Below are positions 5,493 through 9,419 of a stretch of 9,419 nt of DNA, one piece after another. Each line of letters opens with the position of its first letter. Within the stretch, counting starts at the first letter, position 1. Under the pieces are notes generated by a model, which had not been told where the DNA came from, did no database searches, and saw only the letters and a program-made list of their open reading frames with translations. This DNA is from Solirubrobacteraceae bacterium (lineage in GTDB: Bacteria > Actinomycetota > Thermoleophilia > Solirubrobacterales > Solirubrobacteraceae), in NCBI GenBank assembly GCA_025455895.1, contig JALOLQ010000038.1:1-9419 (forward strand), in the 5' to 3' direction. A program made the translations under genes and the position numbers.

Positions 5493-6224
5493 CTACTTCC
5501 GGCAGGCGGCCTTCAGCGCGCCGCCCTGCGAGGTGCCGTCGGTGTAGGTGAAGGACCCGGCGACGTTCAGGCCGCTCTTCGGGCACGAGGCGACGCCGAT
5601 CAGCGGCTTGGCGGCGGTCCCGCCCTTGACGGTGAGGTCGACGTTCAGCAGCGTGGCGAGCACGCCCGGGGCCGGCTCCTGCAGCGCCTTGGGCATGTCG
5701 ATCGTCAGCGTGCTGCCGTAGGCGCCCTTGCGCGGCGCGAGCTTCGCGACGAGCACGTCGTTCATCGGCACCGGCGTCTTGCCCTCGACCTTGATGAGCA
5801 GCGAGCGGCCGTCGTCGCCGTTGTAGGCGTCGAGCTTCAGCGGCTCGTTGAGGCCCGCCGCCAGCGCGAGCGCGGTGCCGCCGCCGACCTTGGCCTTCGC
5901 GTCACAGGTGCCGAGCAGGACCTGCGGGCGCGTGCAGCCCGGGAGCTTGGCGCCGCCGAAGGAGATCGAGCGGTCGAGCGAGAGCTGAATCCGCGTGGTG
6001 GAGAACGGCGTGTCCTGCTTGTCGTAGGCCAGCATCGCGCGCAGGTTGAGCGCGGCGTTGGCGGGGCGCTTGGCGCTCGCCGTGGCGGCCTTCGCCTTCG
6101 ACACCGGCGTGACGCTGGCGGCCATCCCCTGCTTGGACTGGACGGCGAGCGCCGGCGAGGCGGCGACGGCCAGGGCGGTGAGCACGGCGGATGCCGCGAC
6201 CAGCGGCCGGGTGATGCGGGACAT
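5493..6224 (-). CDS. Secreted four-cysteine protein of unknown function
   Basis: The protein has 243 residues. It starts with a clear Sec signal peptide (basic MSRITR, hydrophobic core, Ala-x-Ala cut after residue 27). The mature protein has four cysteines: the PGC...GTC pair in the first half, one in VASCP and one in the terminal AACRK. This suggests two disulfides in an extracytoplasmic beta-rich fold. The spacing LPGC...LLGTC...G, then AYNGDDG, GAYGSTLTIDMP, SCPKSG and FTYTDG...CRK matches what I remember of a secreted family common in Thermoleophilia; this is recollection, not a search. Its start is supported by AGGAG at 6236-6232, seven bases before ATG 6224, so unlike several neighbours it has a leader and ribosome site. 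It uses more Lys and Asn codons than the surrounding genes. It lies downstream of the hydrolase gene on the same strand with a 123-base gap. Confidence 0.85.
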   Translation of the reverse strand: MSRITRPLVAASAVLTALAVAASPALAVQSKQGMAASVTPVSKAKAATASAKRPANAALNLRAMLAYDKQDTPFSTTRIQLSLDRSISFGGAKLPGCTRPQVLLGTCDAKAKVGGGTALALAAGLNEPLKLDAYNGDDGRSLLIKVEGKTPVPMNDVLVAKLAPRKGAYGSTLTIDMPKALQEPAPGVLATLLNVDLTVKGGTAAKPLIGVASCPKSGLNVAGSFTYTDGTSQGGALKAACRK

Positions 6225-6337
6225 GCGAGGACTCCTGAGGTTCGAGATGGATGCTGACCCGCCGGACCAGGACGCGGTCGTGTGAACCGTCTCGTGCGAA
6301 GGAACCCGGGACGCGCGCCGCGGTTTCGCGACGGGCG

Positions 6338-6354
6338 CTAAAGGTTCCTAAAGG
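6338..6354. repeat. Direct repeat CTAAAGG x2 with 10-bp period at the hydrolase stop
   Basis: CTAAAGG occurs at 6338-6344 and 6348-6354 with three bases between, one helical turn apart. The second copy contains the TAG stop of the hydrolase gene (minus strand). The 6225-6347 gap also holds GGAACC/GGTTCC complementary blocks at 6343-6348 and 6301-6306 (minus-strand sense), and no -10/-35 pair I would defend for the secreted-protein gene. Confidence 0.5.
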
Positions 6355-7136
6355 GGCGTGGCGAGCCCGCGCTCGAGCCAGAGCACGCGATCGGCGAGCG
6401 GCGAGGACCTGAGCACCCGCTCGGCCTGCGCGCGCGGCTCGCGGAAGTGGCGCCAGCCCTCGAAGTGCAGCGGCACGATCCGTTCCGGGTCGAGCAGCGC
6501 GCACAGCTCGACGGCGTCCTGCGCGGTCATCGTGTACCGCAGCGGGCCGGACAGCCAGGCGAAGCGCACGCCGCCGAGGTGCACGATCGCCGTGCCGACC
6601 TCGAGCCGGCGCGCCACCTCGCGCACGCCGTCGTAGAGGACCGTGTCCCCCGAGATCCACAGCGCTCCGCCCGTCTGCCCCTCCCAGCGCAGCGCGAAGC
6701 CGATCACGTCGCCGACGATCGGATGGCTCCCGGGCGGACCGTGCCGGCACGGCGTCGCGGTGATCTCGAGCGCCGGTCGCCCCTCCGCCTCGAGCACGGT
6801 CGTCGCCCAGGGCTCGAGGCCGCGGGCCGCGCCGCCGAGCCGGCGGGCGCCCGGGACGGTCGTGAGCACCGTCCCCATCCGCGGGAGCAGCGCGCGGCCG
6901 GCGGGGTCGAGGTTGTCGCCGTGGTGGTCGTGGCTGAGGAGCACCGCGTCGACCGGCTCGAGCGCCTCGAACGGGAGCGCCGGGCCCTGAAGCTTGCGCG
7001 AGGCGGTGCCCCAGCCGAAGAAGTAGCGCTTCCCCGGCGGGTCGAAGGTCGGGTCGGTCAGCAGCCGCCACGGCCCGATCTCGAGCAGCGCGGTGGGACC
7101 GCCGATGTAGGTGATCCGGACCTCGGGCGACGACAT
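6348..7136 (-). CDS. Metallo-beta-lactamase-fold hydrolase (COG2220 / UlaG-like)
   Basis: The protein has 262 residues from ATG 7136. The core shows ITYIGGPTALLEIG (8-21), LTDPTFD (26-32), the metal site SHDHHGDNLD (68-77), His132 in the CRHGPPGSH segment, SGDTVLY with Asp164, and PLHFEGW with His224. These are the five metal-binding blocks of the fold. The first block reads HDHHGDN instead of the canonical HxHxDH; this HDxHxDNLD form is typical of a COG2220 subgroup related to L-ascorbate-6-phosphate lactonases and N-acyl-phosphatidylethanolamine hydrolases. The enzyme is probably a cytoplasmic hydrolase; the substrate is unknown. It lies 29 bases downstream of the peroxiredoxin stop on the same strand with no clear promoter or Shine-Dalgarno sequence of its own, so co-transcription with the peroxiredoxin is likely. 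The frame stays open upstream through the peroxiredoxin gene, but that part is a shadow. Confidence 0.88.
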   Translation of the reverse strand: MSSPEVRITYIGGPTALLEIGPWRLLTDPTFDPPGKRYFFGWGTASRKLQGPALPFEALEPVDAVLLSHDHHGDNLDPAGRALLPRMGTVLTTVPGARRLGGAARGLEPWATTVLEAEGRPALEITATPCRHGPPGSHPIVGDVIGFALRWEGQTGGALWISGDTVLYDGVREVARRLEVGTAIVHLGGVRFAWLSGPLRYTMTAQDAVELCALLDPERIVPLHFEGWRHFREPRAQAERVLRSSPLADRVLWLERGLATPL

Positions 7137-7165
7137 GTCGGCTCGGCGCGGACCGCGCCCGGCGC

Positions 7166-7828
7166 TCAGGCCGCGGCCGGGTCCGGCACGATCCGGATGT
7201 ACGGGCGCGGCTCCTCCCAGCCCTCCGGCCAGCGCTCCTGGGCCTGCTCGTTGCTGACCGAGCCGGCGATGATCACCGCGTCGCCGGGCTGCCACTGGGC
7301 GGGCGTGGCCACCTGGTGCTGCGCGGTGCGCTGGAGCGAGTCGATCACGCGCAGCACCTCGTCGAAGTTGCGCCCGGTGGTCATCGGGTAGATCAGCACG
7401 AGCTTGATGCGCTTGTCCGGCCCGATGACGAAGACGTTGCGCAGCGTCGCGTTGTCGGCCGGGGTGCGCGCCGTCGGGTCGCCCTCGACCTCCGGCCCGA
7501 GCATCCCGTAGGCCTTGGCGACCGCGAAGTCGGTGTCGGCGATGATCGGGTAGTTCGGCGCGGTGCCCTGGGTCTCCTCGATGTCCTGGACCCAGCGGTC
7601 GTGGTTGTCGAGCGGGTCGACCGACAGCCCGATGATCTTCACGCCGCGGGCGTCGAAGTCGTCCTTGATGCTCGCCATGTAGCCGAGCTCGGTCGTGCAC
7701 ACCGGGGTGAAGTCCCGCGGGTGCGAGAAGAGGACGGCCCAGCCGTCCCCGATCCAGTCGTGGAAGCGGATCGGGCCCTCGGTGGTCTGGGCCTCGAAGT
7801 CGGGCGCGGTGTCGCCGATGGTGGGCAT
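7166..7828 (-). CDS. 1-Cys peroxiredoxin (Prx6 type)
   Basis: The protein has 220 residues. The start is set by ATG 7828 with GAGGGG eight to nine bases upstream. It has the thioredoxin-fold peroxiredoxin layout: IGDTAPDFEAQTTEG (4-18), the active site HPRDFTPVCTTEL with peroxidatic Cys44 and the T-x-x-C pair, GLSVDPLDNHDRW, and NATLRNVFVIGPD with the conserved active-site Arg. Cys44 is the only cysteine, so this is a 1-Cys enzyme. The C-terminal extension (TPAQWQPGDAVIIAGSVSNEQA...) is typical of the Prx6 subgroup, whose usual length is about 215-220. It reduces hydrogen peroxide and organic hydroperoxides in the cytoplasm; the resolving thiol must come from another molecule. It is first in a probable two-gene unit with the metallo-hydrolase and divergent from the DUF6457-like gene. 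Confidence 0.95.
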   Translation of the reverse strand: MPTIGDTAPDFEAQTTEGPIRFHDWIGDGWAVLFSHPRDFTPVCTTELGYMASIKDDFDARGVKIIGLSVDPLDNHDRWVQDIEETQGTAPNYPIIADTDFAVAKAYGMLGPEVEGDPTARTPADNATLRNVFVIGPDKRIKLVLIYPMTTGRNFDEVLRVIDSLQRTAQHQVATPAQWQPGDAVIIAGSVSNEQAQERWPEGWEEPRPYIRIVPDPAAA

Positions 7829-7892
7829 GCTGCGGTCCCCTCGGAGTCGTGGTCGGGCGGGCGCGAAGGCGAAACCCTCGTTTGCCGACCCG

Positions 7893-7898
7893 ATTATG
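7893..7898 (-). promoter_or_regulatory. Candidate extended -10 promoter (TGG-CATAAT) of peroxiredoxin unit
   Basis: On the minus strand CATAAT is preceded by TGG, giving the TGn extended -10 form. It stands out as an AT-rich island (7893-7908) in very GC-rich DNA. The predicted start near 7886 leaves a leader of about 57 bases with a good Shine-Dalgarno sequence. No -35 hexamer is seen. An imperfect hairpin (GGC-AAAC/GTTT-GCC with one bulge, 7868-7886) would form at the very 5' end of the transcript. Confidence 0.5.
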
Positions 7899-7957
7899 CC
7901 AATTTCACCTCGGGGCCCCCGGCGTCCGCGCCGCGGGCCGGCGCCGGACCGCCGCAG

Positions 7958-7963
7958 TATTGT
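7958..7963 (+). promoter_or_regulatory. Weak candidate -10 (TATTGT) of DUF6457-like gene
   Basis: TATTGT is the only AT-rich hexamer at a sensible distance upstream of the DUF6457-like gene. It would give a leader of about 27 bases that includes the ribosome site. No -35 partner is visible. Confidence 0.3.
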
Positions 7964-7996
7964 CGCCCGGACGACCGCGACCCGGAAGGGGAACCG

Positions 7997-8209
7997 ATGA
8001 CGAGGGACGAGTGGCTGGAGGCGTTCGCGCGCGAGATCGGCGGGGCGACGCCGAGCGCCGACGAGGTGGACGCCGTGCTGAAGCTCGCCGCGAGCGCCGC
8101 GCACGACTCCGAGCGTCAGGCGGCGCCGGTGGCGGCGTGGATCGCGGGCGCCGCGGGCGTGCCGCTGAGCGAGGCGGTCGCGGCCGCCGAGCGCGTCGCG
8201 GGCGGCTGA
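7997..8209 (+). CDS. DUF6457-like small protein (MobA-associated family)
   Basis: This 70-residue soluble protein starts at ATG 7997, supported by GGAAGGGGA about five bases upstream. A longer open frame to the left is a shadow of the peroxiredoxin gene. Features are DEWLEAF (4-10), the central block AASAAHDSERQAAPVAAWIAG (31-51) with His36, Glu39-Arg40 and Ala-Ala-Pro44, and an amphipathic C-terminal helix ending VAGG. This matches my memory of DUF6457, a small helical domain found alone or beside/fused to MobA-type molybdopterin guanylyltransferases in actinobacteria. No activity is established. It stands alone here, divergent from the peroxiredoxin, with a terminator-like hairpin over its stop. 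Its molybdenum association is interesting given the molybdoenzyme operon about 4 kb away, but the two are not in one operon. Confidence 0.78.
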   Translation: MTRDEWLEAFAREIGGATPSADEVDAVLKLAASAAHDSERQAAPVAAWIAGAAGVPLSEAVAAAERVAGG

Positions 8210-8219
8210 GCCGCCCGCG
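8197..8219 (+). terminator. Ten-bp GC hairpin with the DUF6457-like stop codon in its loop
   Basis: CGCGGGCGGC (8197-8206) and GCCGCCCGCG (8210-8219) pair perfectly around a three-base loop that is exactly the TGA stop (8207-8209). No T-run follows. Its position at the end of a gene that converges on another suggests termination or mRNA 3'-end protection. Confidence 0.45.
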
Positions 8220-8221
8220 CG

Positions 8222-8259
8222 CATCGACCCGCCCTGCCCTGCGTCAGGCCGGGTCGATG
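8222..8259 (-). terminator. Hairpin over the end of the 79-residue gene
   Basis: CATCGACCCG (8222-8231) and CGGGTCGATG (8250-8259) are perfect ten-base complements; an inner CCTG/CAGG pair around CGT extends the structure. On the minus strand the upstream arm is formed by the last sense codons (DIDP), just before the stop. It begins three bases from the hairpin serving the opposing gene. Confidence 0.45.
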
Positions 8260-8483
8260 TCGGCCAGGGCGCGGCAGGCCAGGACGCCCACCGCCCCCCG
8301 CCGGGCACGCGAGCCCGCGGGCGCGAAGCCGCGCCGCAGATCCTCCTCCGGCACCTCGCGACGCCGGCCGTAGGCGTCGCGGATCAGCACGTGCGACGGG
8401 GTGGCGGCGAGCACGCGGACGACCCGGCCGCCGCTGACCCACGCCTGTCCCGCCTGCACCGCCCGTCCCGCTGATTCGATCAT
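8244..8483 (-). CDS. Hypothetical 79-residue protein, possible small beta-barrel
   Basis: The protein has 79 residues starting at ATG 8483; AGGGG lies nine bases upstream. It has no signal peptide or membrane segment. The middle part, GQAWVSGGRVVRVLAATPSHVLIRDAYGRRREVPEEDLRRGF (about 12-53), alternates short beta-strands and turns in the manner of small SH3-like or KOW-like domains found in many short actinobacterial proteins; I do not recognise a specific family. The rest is an Arg/Ala-rich tail ending DIDPA. It has the best-formed promoter in the window and a palindrome at the predicted transcription start, so its expression is probably controlled by a dedicated repressor. It is downstream of the GNAT gene on the same strand but has its own promoter. 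Confidence 0.72.
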   Translation of the reverse strand: MIESAGRAVQAGQAWVSGGRVVRVLAATPSHVLIRDAYGRRREVPEEDLRRGFAPAGSRARRGAVGVLACRALADIDPA

Positions 8484-8511
8484 CGTCGCCGGCCCCTCAG
8501 CCCGTCGCGGT

Positions 8512-8526
8512 TTGACACCCTGTCAA
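8512..8526. promoter_or_regulatory. Candidate operator: perfect palindrome TTGACA-CCC-TGTCAA
   Basis: The 15-base sequence TTGACACCCTGTCAA has perfect 6-base arms around CCC. It covers about +2 to +16 of the transcript predicted from the TTGACG/TAGTCT promoter, a classic place for a repressor to block RNA polymerase. Each arm also spells a consensus -35 hexamer, but no matching -10 lies at the right distance for either arm in front of a gene. Confidence 0.5.
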
Positions 8527-8533
8527 GTCCGCG

Positions 8534-8563
8534 AGACTAGCCGCAACGTGACTCCGGCGTCAA
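8534..8563 (-). promoter_or_regulatory. Candidate sigma-70-type promoter of the 79-residue gene
   Basis: On the minus strand TTGACG (8563-8558) is separated by 18 bases from TAGTCT (8539-8534). Transcription would begin near 8527, leaving a leader of about 44 bases with a Shine-Dalgarno-like AGGGG before ATG 8483. It starts 26 bases after the GNAT stop. Confidence 0.58.
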
Positions 8564-8588
8564 CTTCCGGCGCCCGGGGAATTCCCGC

Positions 8589-9056
8589 TCACAGCGACCG
8601 TTCGTAGTAGAGCATCACCGGACCGTCCGGCCGGCCCTCGCGGTTCGTGAAGCCGCTCGACGCGTAGAGCGCGCGCGCCTCGACGTCGTCCTCGGCGGTG
8701 CACAGGTCGATCGTGTCCGCCCCGCGCGCGCGGGCGAGGTCCAGTGCGGCGTCGAGCAGCGCGCGCCCGAGGCCGCGGCCGCGCTCGCCGGGCACGACGT
8801 AGAGCTCGGCCAGGTAGCACTCGAGGCCCGCGCTCCACAGCGCGGGGCGAAAGCGCAGCAGCGCGAGCCCGTGCGGTCCCTCGCCGGCCAGCAGCACCGC
8901 CGCGTCGCCGGCCTCCAGCAGCTCGCCGACGCGCTCGGACAGGGCCGCCGGCCCGGGCGTCGGATCGCCGAACTCGCGGTTGAACGCGTCGAGCAGCCGC
9001 CCGACGGCCTCGAGGTCGTCCGCGCCGGCTCGGCGCACGCTCAGCCCGCGTCCCAT
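8589..9056 (-). CDS. GNAT-family N-acetyltransferase
   Basis: The protein has 155 residues from ATG 9056. The GNAT fold is clear: LSVRRAGADDLEAV (5-18) as first strand and helix, CYLAELYVVPGERGRGLGRALL (80-101) as beta4 plus the acetyl-CoA pyrophosphate loop (Arg92-Gly-Arg-Gly-Leu-Gly97), TIDLCTAEDDVEARALYASSGF (115-136) as beta5 and the C-terminal helix with Tyr131, and a last strand GPVMLYYERSL. It transfers an acetyl group from acetyl-CoA to an amine; small molecule or protein target unknown. The frame stays open 17 codons further upstream, but ATG 9056 is chosen because the family's first strand starts right after it and because GATCCT lies six bases before it. It is divergent from the PucR-like regulator with only 72 bases between starts, so shared control is possible. 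Confidence 0.92.
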   Translation of the reverse strand: MGRGLSVRRAGADDLEAVGRLLDAFNREFGDPTPGPAALSERVGELLEAGDAAVLLAGEGPHGLALLRFRPALWSAGLECYLAELYVVPGERGRGLGRALLDAALDLARARGADTIDLCTAEDDVEARALYASSGFTNREGRPDGPVMLYYERSL

Positions 9057-9062
9057 GCGCGA

Positions 9063-9068
9063 AGGATC
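9063..9068 (-). promoter_or_regulatory. Candidate -10 (GATCCT) of leaderless GNAT gene
   Basis: On the minus strand GATCCT is followed by six bases (TCGCGC) and ATG 9056. No Shine-Dalgarno sequence is present. This is the same geometry as at 1477, 4536 and 9117. Confidence 0.4.
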
Positions 9069-9116
9069 GCAGGCCGCGCGATCCCGCCGATTGGTGCGCG
9101 CGCCCAACCGCGCCGG

Positions 9117-9122
9117 TACGCT
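9117..9122 (+). promoter_or_regulatory. Candidate -10 (TACGCT) of leaderless PucR-like gene
   Basis: TACGCT is followed by six bases (CTCCCG) and ATG 9129, so +1 would fall on the start codon. No Shine-Dalgarno sequence precedes it. Confidence 0.48.
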
Positions 9123-9128
9123 CTCCCG

Positions 9129-9419
9129 ATGGCGAGCCCGCCGCGCAGCGCCCCGCCGGACGACGCGGTCGCCGCCGTGCTCTCGGGACTCGCGGCCGCG
9201 GCGCGCGAGCGCACCGACGAGCTCACCGCGCTCGTGACCGCGGCGATCGCCGCCGCCGAGCCCCAGCTCCAGGCCGACGAGGCGATCGCGAGCGATCTGC
9301 GCCGCAGCGTGCAGGCCAACGTCGAGCTCGGCCTGCTGCTGCTCGCGCGCCCGGAGGTCCCGATCGAGCAGACGGCGGCGCCGCCCGAGGCGGTCGAGCT
9401 GGCCACCTCGATGCTCCGC
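9129..9419 (+). CDS. PucR-like transcriptional regulator, N-terminal 97 residues (runs off right edge)
   Basis: An open frame from ATG 9129 continues to the last base of the window. It encodes an all-helical N-terminus: DDAVAAVLSGLAAAARERTDELTALVTAAI, then AEPQLQADEAIASDLRRSVQANVELGLLLL, and EVPIEQTAAPPEAVELATSML. The pattern 'L-x-x-D-x-x-I/L-x-x-x-L-R-x-S-V-x-A-N-V' followed by 'P-P-E-A-V-E-L-A' is what I know from the N-terminal helical domain of PucR/CdaR-like regulators, which carry a C-terminal PucR helix-turn-helix. That DNA-binding part would lie outside the window, so the call is provisional. The composition and frame (AT-poor third positions, Glu/Asp-rich helices) support a real gene over the opposite-strand frame. 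It is divergent from the GNAT gene and might regulate it. Confidence 0.7.
   Translation, partial: MASPPRSAPPDDAVAAVLSGLAAAARERTDELTALVTAAIAAAEPQLQADEAIASDLRRSVQANVELGLLLLARPEVPIEQTAAPPEAVELATSMLR

Noticed and set aside
7829..8308. Upstream extension of the peroxiredoxin frame to 8308
   Set aside because: The peroxiredoxin fold begins at MPTIGD after a good ribosome site; the extension overlaps the opposite DUF6457-like gene and has no recognisable content.
8512..8540. Rightward promoter using TTGACA at 8512
   Set aside because: A partner -10 is only approximate (ACTAGC/GACTAG) and there is no rightward gene downstream until 9129.
8577..8586. GGGAATTCCC palindrome just after the GNAT stop as terminator
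   Set aside because: A self-complementary ten-mer without a loop cannot form a useful hairpin; it may be chance.
9041..9406. Minus-strand 121-residue frame at the right edge
   Set aside because: Ser/Ala-rich shadow of the PucR-like N-terminus, which has the better helical pattern and a promoter-like element.
1..9419. Defence island, prophage, biosynthetic cluster or CRISPR
   Set aside because: No nuclease, helicase, integrase, transposase, toxin-antitoxin pair, repeat array, NRPS/PKS or RiPP gene is recognisable.

Overview
This very GC-rich window (about three quarters G+C by eye) has tightly packed genes, many GTG starts, 4-base GTGA overlaps and several apparently leaderless promoters. 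It looks like a chromosomal piece of a high-GC actinobacterium. The exported four-cysteine protein at 5493-6224, the peroxiredoxin and the sporadic DM13 and DUF6457 proteins remind me of Thermoleophilia (Solirubrobacterales). That placement comes from memory of protein families, not from a search. I see no mobile element, CRISPR array, tRNA or rRNA.

Left third (1-4482). A divergent promoter region (about 1400-1488) drives two units. Leftward is a polytopic membrane glycosyltransferase-like protein, overlapped at its stop by a lipoprotein gene that runs off the left edge. Rightward is a compact four-gene operon joined by GTGA stop/start overlaps: a soluble family-2 glycosyltransferase, a DUF2064/COG3222 nucleotidyltransferase-like protein, a fusion of a four-helix cytochrome b-like membrane domain with a Tat-exported sulfite-oxidase/YedY-type molybdopterin domain, and a small four-helix membrane protein. 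This operon is the most interesting part. It couples two sugar/nucleotide-transfer enzymes to a membrane-anchored molybdoenzyme whose substrate cannot be read from the sequence.

Middle (4483-7165). Rightward are a leaderless exported DM13-domain protein and a small four-helix membrane protein. They converge, over a strong GC hairpin, on a leftward gene for a secreted four-cysteine protein. Upstream of that, also leftward, is a metallo-beta-lactamase-fold hydrolase.

Right third (7166-9419). A 1-Cys peroxiredoxin lies just upstream of the hydrolase, so the two may be one oxidative-stress or detoxification unit. Divergent from it is a 70-residue DUF6457-like protein. That family is associated with MobA-type molybdenum-cofactor enzymes, giving a second, loose molybdenum link. 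It converges on a 79-residue hypothetical protein, each gene having its own hairpin at its stop codon. The 79-residue gene has a recognisable promoter with a perfect TTGACA-CCC-TGTCAA palindrome right after the predicted transcription start. Last come a GNAT acetyltransferase and, divergent from it, the N-terminus of a PucR-like regulator cut by the right edge. Both of these appear leaderless.

No gap between genes exceeds about 170 bases; the longer ones are described under their promoter or repeat entries.
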